Positions 18,093 to 27,502 of a stretch of DNA of 64,000 nt are shown here, in pieces (positions within the stretch are counted from its first letter, which is position 1; every line of letters begins with the position of its first letter). Both the position numbers and the translations under genes were made by a program. A model generated the notes under the pieces. It had not been told where the DNA came from. It ran no database searches and was given only the letters and a program-made list of their open reading frames with translations. Location of the stretch: the NCBI GenBank assembly GCA_029256485.1, contig JAQSXU010000002.1, forward strand, positions 1 through 64,000, read 5' to 3'. This DNA comes from Clostridiaceae bacterium (GTDB taxonomy: Bacteria > Bacillota_A > Clostridia > Clostridiales > Clostridiaceae).

Positions 18093-19859
18093 ATGATCAC
18101 TGCTGCTCTACTTGGAAATCCTAATGTAGGAAAAACCTCTCTTTTTAATTTACTCACAGGGTCCAATCAATATGTAGGAAATTGGGCTGGCGTTACAGTT
18201 GAAAAGAAAGAGGGATTTGTAAACAGTAAAATAAAAATTGTAGATTTACCTGGCATTTATGCCATGGACACATATTCAAATGAAGAAAAGGTTTCAAAGG
18301 AATTTTTGATTAATGATAAGGCTGATGTGATAATAAATATTGTGGATGCTTCTAATTTAAATAGAAATTTATATTTAACTACGCAGTTAAAACAATTTAA
18401 TTTACCAATTATACTTGTTTTAAATATGTTAGACGTAGCTGAAAATAAGGGAATGAAAATTAATTATGAAGTGTTGTCTAATGAATTAAAAGTTTCTGTT
18501 GTACCTATTGTAGCTTCAAAAGGTAAAGGAATTGAGGAACTTGTCGAACTGCTGGAAAGCGGTAATTTTTTAAATTATGAAAATGATAATGGCTTTCAAT
18601 TTCAAACAGAAAGTGAAGCCTACTCTTTTATCGAATCTACTTTAGATAAATGTATGACAAATTTACCTATTAATAATTATTCTTATACTGAAAAAATAGA
18701 TTCAATTTTTTTAAATAAATATTTTGCTTATCCACTGTTTTTTATAATTCTATTCTTAATTTTTAAGTTTACATTTAATTGGGTTGGGAAACCACTTTCG
18801 GATTTTCTTACATTTCTTTTAAACACATATTTTGTGCCATTTGTTGAAAATTTACTTAGTTCATCAAGTGATTGGTTTAAATCTTTAATAATTAATGGAA
18901 TTATCGGTGGTGTTGGTTCAATAATTGTTTTTTTACCTATTATTTTGTCTTTATTTTTAGGAATATCCTTTTTGGAGGATAGTGGTTATATGGCACGTGC
19001 TGCATACATCATGGACAAGGTTATGAGAAAAATGGGATTATCGGGTAAGGCTTTCATTCCGTTAATTATAGGTTTTGGATGTTCAGTTCCTGCAGTTATG
19101 TCTTCCAGAACTTTAGAAAGTGAAAAAGATAGAAAGCTCACAGCATTATTAGTACCACTTATGTCATGTAATGCCAGACTGCCTGTATATGCATTATTTG
19201 CCTCAGTATTTTTTAGAGGAAAAGAAACTTATGTTGTTTTCTCATTATATTTGCTGGGTATAGTTATGGCCTTTTTAATGGGTTTGTTATTTAAAAACTC
19301 TTTATTTAAGAAAAGCGAGGAACCATTTATTATAGAACTTCCTGAATATAAACTACCAGAGCTTAAAAATTTAGTAATGCATACATGGGACAAGGGAAAA
19401 GGTTTTTTAAAAAAGGCTGGTACAATAATTTTTAGTGTATCGGTTATAGTATGGGTATTATCAAATTTTAGTTTTGATGGTATGTCTACAATAGATCATA
19501 GCTTTTTAGCTGCTATTGGAAACTTTATAAGTCCTATTTTTAAGCCATTGGGGTTTTATAACTGGCAAACATCTGTATCATTGATTGCAGGTATTATGGC
19601 AAAAGAAGTAATTGTTGGAACCATGGGTGTAATATTCGGCAGTAATTTATCTAAAATCTTACCAAATTACTTTACCACAATGTCTTCCATTAGCTTTCTA
19701 GTTTTTGTTTTGCTTTATACCCCTTGCATATCTGTAATAGCAACTATGAAAAAGGAATATGGCAGCCGAATGGCTTCATTTTCAGTAATATATCAACTTA
19801 TGTTAGCTTGGATAACTTCTTTCCTGGTGTACAATTTAGGAGCGTTAATAATTAAATAA
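18093..19859 (+). CDS. feoB: ferrous iron transporter B
   Basis: FeoB imports Fe2+ through the inner membrane, with an N-terminal G domain. G1 is GNPNVGKT at residues 8-15, G3 is DLPGIY near 51, and G4 is NMLD near 116. Eight or so membrane segments follow in two Gate domains, including the GFGCSVPAVMSSRTLESEKDR loop and the LYTPCISVIATMKKE end. At 588 residues it is on the short side compared with the roughly 770 of E. coli, mainly in the linker and C-terminal tail, and looks intact. The AGGAGG site precedes the ATG. Confidence 0.96.
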   Translation: MITAALLGNPNVGKTSLFNLLTGSNQYVGNWAGVTVEKKEGFVNSKIKIVDLPGIYAMDTYSNEEKVSKEFLINDKADVIINIVDASNLNRNLYLTTQLKQFNLPIILVLNMLDVAENKGMKINYEVLSNELKVSVVPIVASKGKGIEELVELLESGNFLNYENDNGFQFQTESEAYSFIESTLDKCMTNLPINNYSYTEKIDSIFLNKYFAYPLFFIILFLIFKFTFNWVGKPLSDFLTFLLNTYFVPFVENLLSSSSDWFKSLIINGIIGGVGSIIVFLPIILSLFLGISFLEDSGYMARAAYIMDKVMRKMGLSGKAFIPLIIGFGCSVPAVMSSRTLESEKDRKLTALLVPLMSCNARLPVYALFASVFFRGKETYVVFSLYLLGIVMAFLMGLLFKNSLFKKSEEPFIIELPEYKLPELKNLVMHTWDKGKGFLKKAGTIIFSVSVIVWVLSNFSFDGMSTIDHSFLAAIGNFISPIFKPLGFYNWQTSVSLIAGIMAKEVIVGTMGVIFGSNLSKILPNYFTTMSSISFLVFVLLYTPCISVIATMKKEYGSRMASFSVIYQLMLAWITSFLVYNLGALIIK

Positions 19860-19876
19860 ATTTGGAAGGTGATTTA

Positions 19877-20029
19877 ATGTTTTTTCAAATTGCAATTACT
19901 GTAGCAATTATTGCTTATGCAGTATTTCTACTATTTAAGAATGTGAAAAAGAAGGCCTCTGGTCAATGCGACTGTGGATGCTGCAGTTCTCACTGCAGTA
20001 GCTATAAGACAGAAACTGAGAGAAAATAA
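19877..20029 (+). CDS. FeoB-associated Cys-rich small membrane protein
   Basis: This 50-residue gene starts at an ATG behind GGAAGGTG, 17 bases after feoB. It has one N-terminal membrane helix, a lysine-rich turn, then a CDCGCCSSHC cysteine cluster. Proteins of this form commonly end feo operons in Firmicutes and Bacteroidetes. A role in iron handling at the membrane is likely but not proven. Confidence 0.88.
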   Translation: MFFQIAITVAIIAYAVFLLFKNVKKKASGQCDCGCCSSHCSSYKTETERK

Positions 20030-20054
20030 AAAATTGCGCAATGCGCAATTTTTT
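20028..20054. terminator. bidirectional terminator after feo operon
   Basis: AAAATTGCGCA and TGCGCAATTTT pair perfectly, with A and T runs outside. It lies between the convergent feo operon and the RNase-H-like gene and touches both stop codons. Confidence 0.9.
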
Positions 20055-20850
20055 AATAACTATTATTAATTATATTTTCAAGAATTATACTATCATTATT
20101 ACCTTTTAGTATGGAATCAATTATTTTTGATGCTGATTTTTTTGATATTTTATTAATATCTGCATTTAGCTTTATGTTGTTTCTCTTAATTAAAGCTTTT
20201 AAATAGCTTAACTGTTTATCTGAAATTAAATCACTTCTCTTTATATTGCTATTATTAGCCAAATCATAAGCAAATTCATAAATTTTAGGTAAGTTTAAAA
20301 CATCTTCATAGTTGTGTAATAATATTTTTTCTTTTATTTTGTGATCTTTAAACTTAGTGTACTGCCAAAATAATTCTACACTCTCTCCTCCGTCTATTTT
20401 ATCTTCCCTAGAAACTCCAATATGTTTTTCAATAGTTTTTAAATTACATCTGTCCAATCCTAACTGTTTATAATATGGCCTTATCATTCTATATAGATCA
20501 ATGTGATTTTCAGGCTCTATAAATGGTATATGGTTTATTTTCATCCTTTTTTCAATAAAAGGTGCATCAAAAGCTATACCATTATAAGAACACCAAGTAT
20601 TAAATCCAAGCAGATCTTTTGATAAATCAAGTAATACTTTACCTTCCTCAGATATACTTTCCGAAAAATATTGTTTAACAGTAAAATTATTTTTTTCATT
20701 AAAATATCCAAGGGATATAAGTATAATATAATCTTCATCTTTATTAAAACCAGTGGTTTCAATATCAAAGAAGGCTATTTTATTCATTATAAGTTTTTCG
20801 GACTTTGAATCTTCAATTTTTACTCTATCGTTAAATTGCATTAAATCCAT
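20053..20850 (-). CDS. RNase-H-fold exonuclease, YprB family
   Basis: This 265-residue protein has the DEDDy exonuclease motifs: FFDIETTGF near residue 28, YNGIAFDAPFI near 112, and HNYEDVLNLP near 208 (YxxxD form). Helical segments around LKTIEKHIGVSRED match the YprB group of predicted RNase H-like nucleases. The start at 20850 has GGAGG seven bases upstream; a frame extension to 20880 has none. It is a likely metal-dependent 3'-5' nuclease of unknown substrate, and a relative of the shorter protein at 15625-16275. Confidence 0.82.
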   Translation of the reverse strand: MDLMQFNDRVKIEDSKSEKLIMNKIAFFDIETTGFNKDEDYIILISLGYFNEKNNFTVKQYFSESISEEGKVLLDLSKDLLGFNTWCSYNGIAFDAPFIEKRMKINHIPFIEPENHIDLYRMIRPYYKQLGLDRCNLKTIEKHIGVSREDKIDGGESVELFWQYTKFKDHKIKEKILLHNYEDVLNLPKIYEFAYDLANNSNIKRSDLISDKQLSYLKALIKRNNIKLNADINKISKKSASKIIDSILKGNNDSIILENIINNSY

Positions 20851-20954
20851 AGTATAGCCTCCAAAATAAATACGAGTCATGTATTATTATACTCTAGTGC
20901 TGTTTTTAATTCCAGATAATTTTAAAAATCCAGAAATATAAGAAATAAATCTTA

Positions 20955-22646
20955 TTACATTTTTTCTACAACATCTACTCCAATCAAATATAAGGCATTT
21001 TTCATAACTATACATGTGGATTCAACCAATTTCAATCTTGCATTTTTGATATTGACGTCATCTAAATTTAAAATATTACAAGCATTATAAAATTTATTAA
21101 ATGCTTTTCCTACTTCTATTACATATCTAGTGACAATTGAAGGTTCTAGTTTATCAATTGCCATATCAATTGAATTCTTAAATCCTGACAGTAATTTTAC
21201 TAATTCAAATTCCTCTTTTGTACTTAATTTTGAATAATCTATTTCACCTTCAATATGGCCAGCCTTTCTTAATATGCTTTTCCCCCTTGCATAACTATAC
21301 TGAATATATGGACCTGTTTCTCCTTCAAAACTTAAAATTTCCTTCCAGTCAAAAACAATATCTCTTTCCCTGTTATTCTTCAAGTAAGTAAATACCATTG
21401 CTCCCACACCTATTTTTTTAGCTACAGTTTCTTTATCTTCTAAATTAGGATTTTTTTCATTTATTATTTCAAGAGTTTTTTCTATGGCTTGATTTAGCAG
21501 GTCCTCTAAAAATATAACGTCACCTTTTCTTGTAGACAACTTTTTATCTGTAAATCTGACTAAACCAAAACCGATGTGTTTGCAATCGTCAGCCCATTTA
21601 TGCCCCATTAATTTAAGTACAGTAAAAAATTGTTTAAAATGAAGTGATTGATCCATACCAACTACATATATGCTTTTATAAAAGTCATATGTCTTTTTTC
21701 TATAAATAGCTGCTGCTAAATCTCTTGTTGCATATATTGTTGCACCATCTGCTTTTTTGATTATACATGGCGGTATGTTATAATCATCAAGCATAACTAC
21801 TTTAGCTCCATTACTTTCAACTAATAAACCTTTCTCATTAATTTCTTCTACAACGGCATCCATTTTATCATTATAAAAACTTTCACCTGTATAATAATCA
21901 AAGTCAACACCTAATAAATCATACACCCTTTTAAATTCTACTAAGCTTAAATCTCTAAATTTTTTCCATAACTTCACTTCTTCTTCACAGCCATCTTCTA
22001 GCTTTTTAAAATAGCTCCTAGCTTCATCATCTAGGCCGGGATCTTTTTCAGCTTCCTCATGGAATTTTACATAAATTCTTAATAATTCTTTTATAGGATC
22101 CTTTTTTAAAGCTTCTTCATTTGACCATCTTTTGTAGGCGGAAATTAATTTACCAAACTGAGTTCCCCAGTCCCCCAGATGATTTATTCCAATGCTGTGA
22201 TATCCTTCAAAATTTAAGATTTTGTAAAGAGAATTTCCTATTGCAGTAGTAAATAAATGTCCAACGTGAAATGGCTTTGCAATGTTAGGCGATGAATAAT
22301 CAATTGTAACATTTCTACCTTCACCATCCTTGGATGACCCGTATTTATCACCCTGACTTAATATTTTCTCAATTGTTTCCTTAGAGAACAATGATTTTTC
22401 CATAAAAAAATTAAGATATGGTCCTAAATTTACAACTTTTTCAAAGCCCTCTTTATTTATTTTTTCGCTTAAATCCTTTGCAATAGCATTAGGAGACTTT
22501 TTAAGTATTTTTGCTAATTGAAAACAAGGGAATGCAAAATCTCCCATATCTGCTCTAGGTGGTATTTCTATTAATCCCTCAATAACTTTTAAATCTAAAT
22601 CCACATTTTCTTTTATTCTTTCAGATATTATTTTTTTATAATCCAT
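20955..22646 (-). CDS. argS: arginyl-tRNA synthetase
   Basis: This class I synthetase charges tRNA-Arg. The 563-residue protein has the N-terminal Add-1 domain, a HIGH-type motif PFHVGHLF near residue 125, the STRKGD loop near 375 in the KMSKS position, and a C-terminal DALR anticodon-binding domain ([10 protein letters not shown], then FYNACNI). GGAGGTG precedes the ATG. Expression is controlled by the T-box leader just upstream. Confidence 0.97.
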   Translation of the reverse strand: MDYKKIISERIKENVDLDLKVIEGLIEIPPRADMGDFAFPCFQLAKILKKSPNAIAKDLSEKINKEGFEKVVNLGPYLNFFMEKSLFSKETIEKILSQGDKYGSSKDGEGRNVTIDYSSPNIAKPFHVGHLFTTAIGNSLYKILNFEGYHSIGINHLGDWGTQFGKLISAYKRWSNEEALKKDPIKELLRIYVKFHEEAEKDPGLDDEARSYFKKLEDGCEEEVKLWKKFRDLSLVEFKRVYDLLGVDFDYYTGESFYNDKMDAVVEEINEKGLLVESNGAKVVMLDDYNIPPCIIKKADGATIYATRDLAAAIYRKKTYDFYKSIYVVGMDQSLHFKQFFTVLKLMGHKWADDCKHIGFGLVRFTDKKLSTRKGDVIFLEDLLNQAIEKTLEIINEKNPNLEDKETVAKKIGVGAMVFTYLKNNRERDIVFDWKEILSFEGETGPYIQYSYARGKSILRKAGHIEGEIDYSKLSTKEEFELVKLLSGFKNSIDMAIDKLEPSIVTRYVIEVGKAFNKFYNACNILNLDDVNIKNARLKLVESTCIVMKNALYLIGVDVVEKM

Positions 22647-22714
22647 AAATACACCTCCAAATAATAATGTTTTAATTTTATTTCTATAACAAAATAATCT
22701 TAAATATAAAAAAA

Positions 22715-22966
22715 CCCATCTCCTATATATTTTAATAAGAGACGGGCAATATCCGCGGTACCACTCTACTTGATTTACAAATTAAATCCAGCTTTAAACT
22801 TTAACGCAGTGAACGGTTCATATATGCTGATAGCAGCTTTCTTAATGAACTTCTCAAAGGCTCTCTTCCAGATTATCTATTCTACAGGCTTTCACCCTCC
22901 CTGCTCGCTGAATACTAAGAATAAAATAAAATGTACTTTCCTTATCAATGAATATTTCATATATAT
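22715..22966 (-). ncRNA. T-box leader of argS
   Basis: On the minus strand the leader has the AGCGAGCAGGG stem I segment, the conserved antiterminator core GGTACCGCGG (22753-22762) that pairs with the uncharged tRNA 3' end, and a terminator (22715-22746) with a run of T. A candidate AGA (arginine) specifier is seen in GAATAGATAATC. Uncharged tRNA-Arg would favour read-through into argS. Confidence 0.93.
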
Positions 22967-22972
22967 TACATG

Positions 22973-23001
22973 ATTATATATTTTTTTTAAAAATATGTCA
23001 A
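22973..23001 (-). promoter_or_regulatory. sigma-A promoter of the T-box/argS unit
   Basis: On the minus strand TTGACA (22996-23001), 17 bases and TATAAT (22973-22978) form a full-consensus promoter, with the start near 22966. Confidence 0.85.
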
Positions 23002-23012
23002 TATGTCAGCTA

Positions 23013-24629
23013 TTAAGCATACATTTCTTTAAGTTGACTTTGAATGTTGTCATTGTCAATATATTCATCATAAGTAATTACTTTATCAATTAATCCATTT
23101 GGAGTGATTTCAATTATTCTATTTGCTATAGTATGAACAAATTGATGATCATGTGATGAAAACAGTATTGTTCCGCTAAAATTTATTAACCCATTGTTAA
23201 CGGCTGTAATAGATTCAAGATCTAAATGGTTAGTCGGCTCGTCAAGTATTAATAAATTTGCCCCACTAAGCATCATCTTTGCTAACATACATCTTACTTT
23301 TTCACCACCAGACAGCACTGAAGCATTCTTTAATGCTTCATCACCTGAGAAAAGCATTCTACCCAAGAATCCTCTTATAAAACTTTCAGCCTTCTCTTCA
23401 GAATATTGACGAAGCCAATCTACTAAGCTCAAGTCTACTCCTTGAAAATAAGCAAGGTTATCCTTTGGAAAGTATGCTCTGGAAGTTGTTATACCAAAAC
23501 TAAAGCTGCCAGAATCAGGTTCTAATTCACCAGTTAATATTCTAAAAAGAGTAGTTTTTGCTATTTCATCTAAACCTACAAATGCTATTTTGTCACCCTT
23601 ATTTACAATAAAGCTTATTTCATCCAATACTTTTTTGCCATCTATAGTTTTACTTAGATTTTCTATTCTAAGTATATCATTTCCTGCTTCTCTTTCAGGT
23701 TTAAATCCAACAAAAGGATATTTCCTTGATGAGGGCTTTATATCATCTAAGGTTATTTTATCAAGCTGTTTTTTTCTTGATGTAGCTTGTTTAGCTTTTG
23801 AGGCATTTGAGCTAAATCTTGCAATAAAAGATTCTAGTTCCTTTATTTTTTCTTCTTTCTTTTTATTTTGATCCTTCATCAACTGTAAAGCTAATTGACT
23901 TGATTCGTACCAAAAATCATAGTTTCCAATATAAGTTCGAATTTTCCCAAAATCTATATCTGCCATATGTGTACATACCTTATTTAAAAAATGTCTGTCA
24001 TGGGAAACTACTATAACTGTATTTTCAAAATCAAGCAAAAAGCTTTCAAGCCATCTTATAGATTGTATATCCAAATGATTTGTAGGCTCGTCTAAAAGCA
24101 GAACATCAGGCTTTCCAAATAGAGCTTGCGCTAGCAAAACTCTTACCTTTTGGGAACCAGTTAACTCCTTCATGGAAGCTTCATGAAGTTCTATATCTAT
24201 TCCTAGACCATTCAACAGAGAAGCAGCTTCAGATTCAGCCTCCCATCCATTAAGTTCTGCAAATTCTCCTTCTAACTCTGATGCTTTTATTCCATCTTCA
24301 TCAGTAAAATCTGTTTTAGCATATATTTCATCTTTTTCTTTCATTATCTTATACAATCTATCATGACCCATAATGACTGTGTCTAATACTTTGTACTGAT
24401 CATATTCAAAATGATTTTGTTTTAATACAGCAATTCTTTCTCCTGGACTTACTATAACTTCACCTGTATTAGGTTCAATTTCACCAGAAAGTATCTTTAG
24501 AAATGTTGATTTACCAGCACCATTAGCGCCAATTAAACCATAACAATTCCCAGGAGTAAACTTTATATTAACTTCTTCAAATAGCAATCTTCCTCCAAAT
24601 CTTAAACTTACATTTTGTGTACTTATCAT
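23013..24629 (-). CDS. ABC-F family ATPase (YkpA/YbiT-like)
   Basis: The 538-residue protein has two ABC domains joined by a charged linker and no membrane segment, the ABC-F layout of ribosome-acting translation factors. Domain 1 has GANGAGKST (about 34-42), signature LTGSQKV and LLLDEPTNHLD. Domain 2 has LSGGEKV and LILDEPTNHLD, but its P-loop reads GLDEIAKTT, with Ala for the second Gly. Linker and sequence suit the YkpA/YbiT housekeeping group more than resistance proteins. It is a single gene with a GGAGG site. Confidence 0.88.
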   Translation of the reverse strand: MISTQNVSLRFGGRLLFEEVNIKFTPGNCYGLIGANGAGKSTFLKILSGEIEPNTGEVIVSPGERIAVLKQNHFEYDQYKVLDTVIMGHDRLYKIMKEKDEIYAKTDFTDEDGIKASELEGEFAELNGWEAESEAASLLNGLGIDIELHEASMKELTGSQKVRVLLAQALFGKPDVLLLDEPTNHLDIQSIRWLESFLLDFENTVIVVSHDRHFLNKVCTHMADIDFGKIRTYIGNYDFWYESSQLALQLMKDQNKKKEEKIKELESFIARFSSNASKAKQATSRKKQLDKITLDDIKPSSRKYPFVGFKPEREAGNDILRIENLSKTIDGKKVLDEISFIVNKGDKIAFVGLDEIAKTTLFRILTGELEPDSGSFSFGITTSRAYFPKDNLAYFQGVDLSLVDWLRQYSEEKAESFIRGFLGRMLFSGDEALKNASVLSGGEKVRCMLAKMMLSGANLLILDEPTNHLDLESITAVNNGLINFSGTILFSSHDHQFVHTIANRIIEITPNGLIDKVITYDEYIDNDNIQSQLKEMYA

Positions 24630-24704
24630 ATGTTTTTACCTCCAATTATTGTGGAAATTACCCGAGTAATTATATCATATAAAACAATAATTAAGTAGGT
24701 GTTT

Positions 24705-25213
24705 TTAAAAAAAAATTGTGCAGTGCACAATCTTATATAAGTCTTTATCAATAATTCCATCATTTTCTGAAACTTTAATATTATCTAAAGCTAAAATAGC
24801 ACATTGAACAGCTGCATTTACATTCTCAAGATTCCCACAAGGCAAAATTGCAGTTATTCCTTGATTGCCGCTGCCAGCAGTACTCATTATGGGTAAAGCA
24901 CACCCTGCCATTCTTGCATCAGATGCTGCGGCAGTAACAGAAACTATATAATTTGCAATACTGTCATTAAATGGTGAACTTTTCTTTGCTTCCTTTAATT
25001 TTTTTCCGAATTACGTTCCACTAAAACTATATTTGTATGCTTATCTCTTATTATGACTTTAGAATAATTATTTTTATTGGTGCATAATACTTCAAGTTTT
25101 TCATTTGAGTCTCCTCCAGCAGCGCCAATTGCTGCTGCAATATTGAGACCTATCATATCTGTTCCAGGGATCCCAACACCCATATTATTTGCATAATAAA
25201 TGAAATCATTCAA
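24705..25213 (-). pseudogene. remnant of a UPF0597/YhaM (CyuA-like) cysteine desulfidase gene
   Basis: The segment 25213-24995 encodes [20 protein letters not shown] and 24911-24705 encodes [20 protein letters not shown]. Both are hallmark stretches of the UPF0597/YhaM family of iron-sulfur L-cysteine desulfidase-like proteins. The two pieces are in different frames, joined through a run of seven A at about 25005. Reading across the shift restores continuous family sequence. The N-terminal part with the GCTEP motif and the last third are missing, and the frame ends inside a terminator hairpin. The intact protein is about 430 residues. This is a decayed gene. Confidence 0.82.
24715..24731 (-). 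terminator. terminator at the end of the desulfidase remnant
   Basis: ATTGTGC and GCACAAT pair around three bases and are followed on the minus strand by eight or more T. Confidence 0.85.
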
Positions 25214-25246
25214 TAATTTTTTGCACTATTATTTATATATAAATAA

Positions 25247-25271
25247 AGCTTTTCTATAATCTAGAAAAGCT
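25247..25271 (-). terminator. terminator after the CheY-like gene
   Basis: AGCTTTTCT and AGAAAAGCT pair around seven bases, overlapping the stop codon of the response regulator. Confidence 0.75.
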
Positions 25272-25629
25272 AACCATTCATTACCCTGAAAAATTCTTTT
25301 AGAAAGTCTTCTTCTTCAAAAGGTTTAATAACGAAACCTTTTGCTCCAACTTTAATTGCTTCATTAATAACTGATTTTTGGCCCATTGCTGAACAAATAA
25401 TTATTTTTGCATTCGGGTCATATTTTAAAATACTCTCAACTGTTTCAATTCCACTGATTCCTTGCATTGTTAAATCCATAGTAACTACTTCCGGTTTGAA
25501 TTTTTTATATTTTTCTATTGCATCATAACCATTAATAGCTTCTTCAACTACTTTAATACCCTTTTGTTCTAATATTTTTTTTATAATCATTCTCATAAAT
25601 TGTGAATCATCTACTATTAATACACCCAT
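25270..25629 (-). CDS. stand-alone CheY-like response regulator
   Basis: This is a 119-residue receiver domain with no output domain. The acidic pair DD is at residues 7-8, the phosphorylated Asp is in TMDLTM near 52, Ser of CSAMG near 81 and Lys of IKPF near 103. The start at 25629 has AAGGAG seven bases upstream; the longer frame to 25677 overlaps the mntH end and lacks a site. It may be co-transcribed with mntH (48-base gap). No histidine kinase or chemotaxis operon is nearby, so it may serve chemotaxis or a distant kinase. Confidence 0.88.
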   Translation of the reverse strand: MGVLIVDDSQFMRMIIKKILEQKGIKVVEEAINGYDAIEKYKKFKPEVVTMDLTMQGISGIETVESILKYDPNAKIIICSAMGQKSVINEAIKVGAKGFVIKPFEEEDFLKEFFRVMNG

Positions 25630-25677
25630 GCTAAAGCTCCTTTTAATAAATTTATTGAATTTTGTAGTAATTTTCAA

Positions 25678-26940
25678 TTAACTAAATCCTAAAAAATTAG
25701 TAAGTAATAATAAATTTAGTGCTATTACAATTACAGCAATAATTATTAATAGAACTTTATCTAGTAAAGTGTTTACAAACTCCCCCATAACTTTTTTAGA
25801 CGAAGTTAAAAATATCTGAAGTATTATAGTAATAGGCAGTTGTATACTTAATACCATTTGAGATATTATTAAACCATTGAATGGATTTGAAATAAATAAA
25901 ATCAATATACCAGCAGCCAGTAATGTAATAAGCACGCCATAAGTTGTATGTTTATCATGAATATCGTAAGGTTCCTTATATATTCCTGCAAAAATACTCC
26001 CTCCTGCCATACCGGCTGTAACACTTGAAGAAATCCCTGAAAATAGTAGAGCAATTGCAAAAATAACTGCTGATGAATTTCCTATAAGAGGTATCAGCAT
26101 TTGCTGAGCTTGATTTAGTTCAGTTACTTTAATTTTATAATTATAGAATGTTGCTGCAGCCACTATTATCATTGCACTGTTAATAGCCCAGCCTATAATC
26201 ATTGAAAATAATGTGTCTAAAAACTCATATTTTAATTGATGTTTTATAATTTTTTTATCTTTTAAATTCCATTGCCTGCTTTGTATAATTTCTGAATGTA
26301 AGAAAAGATTATGTGGCATTACAACTGCACCTAATACACTCATTATAATAGGCACTGACCCTAGTGGTATGGATGGCGTAACCCAGCCTATTACAGCTTC
26401 CTTCCAGGTTACATTTACCATGGTTAATTCAAAAATGAATGAAGCTCCTATAATTGATACAAAACCTATAATCCACTTTTCAAGTTTTTTATAGGAATTA
26501 GTAAATAACATCCAACAGACTGCAGTTACCATAAAAATAGTACCTATTTTTATAGGCAAGTGGAATAACATATTTAAAGCAATAGCACCACCTAATAATT
26601 CTGCTAAAGCTGTTGAAATAGAGGATACCAATGCAGTAAATAGCACAAATTTGGAAACTTTATTATTTATAAATATGCTGGCTGCTTCAGAGAGACAATA
26701 ACCAGTAGTTATTCCTAGATGTGCAGCGTTGTGCTGCAATATAATCAACATTATTGTTGATAGTGTAACCATCCACAACAACTTATATCCATAATCGCTT
26801 CCTGCCGAAACATTTGATGCCCAGTTTCCGGGGTCAATAAACCCAACAGTTACTAAAAAACCTGGACCAATATATTTTACAAAATCTAATGCCATAAAAT
26901 CTGGTTTTTGTTTATCTTTAAAAAATTTATTTATGCTCAC
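25678..26940 (-). CDS. mntH: NRAMP-family manganese/divalent metal transporter
   Basis: The 420-residue protein has about eleven membrane helices. The metal-binding helix 1 has the motif DPGNWASN near residue 36 and helix 6 has MPHNLFLHSE near 217, the family's two signature sites. The Met of the helix 6 pattern favours Mn2+ and Fe2+ over Mg2+ or Al3+. NRAMP proteins import divalent metals with protons. A terminator separates it from the upstream NUDIX gene. No MntR site was recognised. Confidence 0.93.
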   Translation of the reverse strand: MSINKFFKDKQKPDFMALDFVKYIGPGFLVTVGFIDPGNWASNVSAGSDYGYKLLWMVTLSTIMLIILQHNAAHLGITTGYCLSEAASIFINNKVSKFVLFTALVSSISTALAELLGGAIALNMLFHLPIKIGTIFMVTAVCWMLFTNSYKKLEKWIIGFVSIIGASFIFELTMVNVTWKEAVIGWVTPSIPLGSVPIIMSVLGAVVMPHNLFLHSEIIQSRQWNLKDKKIIKHQLKYEFLDTLFSMIIGWAINSAMIIVAAATFYNYKIKVTELNQAQQMLIPLIGNSSAVIFAIALLFSGISSSVTAGMAGGSIFAGIYKEPYDIHDKHTTYGVLITLLAAGILILFISNPFNGLIISQMVLSIQLPITIILQIFLTSSKKVMGEFVNTLLDKVLLIIIAVIVIALNLLLLTNFLGFS

Positions 26941-26975
26941 ATTTTATCATCCCTTTATAATTGGTGTTACCCTGC

Positions 26976-27002
26976 AAAAAAGATGCAATGAATATTGCAT
27001 CT
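26976..27002 (-). terminator. terminator after the NUDIX gene
   Basis: AGATGCAAT and ATTGCATCT pair around four bases and are followed by five or more T on the minus strand. Confidence 0.85.
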
Positions 27003-27417
27003 AAATATTGTTGCTTATCAAAAAATTATTTGCTTTGTATAACACGTTTTTTAGATTCTCAAATTTTAATTTATTATATGCATCATTAAATGACATCCAA
27101 GCATAGCCTTTTAATTCTTCAAGTTGGCAGCAAATATCAAAGGAACTTGCCTCAGCTAAAAACAAAACTACAGTTTTCTTTACGTCCTTACCAATATTGT
27201 AACTAATTTCTTCTCTAAAATTATCAATGAAATTAACTTTAAGACCAGTTTCTTCATATATTTCACGGGCAGCTGTATCATATTCACTTTCATTTAATTC
27301 TACATGTCCTTTTGGAAACCCCCAAAAATTGCTTCTAGTGCTTTGTATTATTAAAAATTCAATTTTTGACTTATTTTTAATAAAAATCACTGCCCCGCAA
27401 GACTTTTCATCCTTCAT
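27001..27417 (-). CDS. NUDIX hydrolase
   Basis: This 138-residue protein has a complete NUDIX box, G-x5-E-x7-REIYEETGL, starting GHVELNE near residue 41, which binds Mg2+ and hydrolyses nucleoside diphosphates linked to another group. GFPKGHVELNESE resembles the Ap4A hydrolase-like group. The start at 27417 follows AAGGAGG by eight bases. The substrate is not determined. It is a single gene. Confidence 0.9.
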   Translation of the reverse strand: MKDEKSCGAVIFIKNKSKIEFLIIQSTRSNFWGFPKGHVELNESEYDTAAREIYEETGLKVNFIDNFREEISYNIGKDVKKTVVLFLAEASSFDICCQLEELKGYAWMSFNDAYNKLKFENLKNVLYKANNFLISNNI

Positions 27418-27502
27418 GAAAAATGCCTCCTTAATATAAGGTAACATGAATGTGTTATATTATTAGTATACTTTAAAAACAATGATTTTACAATTTTTTT
27501 AA

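Noticed and set aside
22770..22973. 67-codon plus-strand ORF upstream of argS
   Set aside because: It lies within the T-box leader read on the other strand; the RNA structure explains the sequence.
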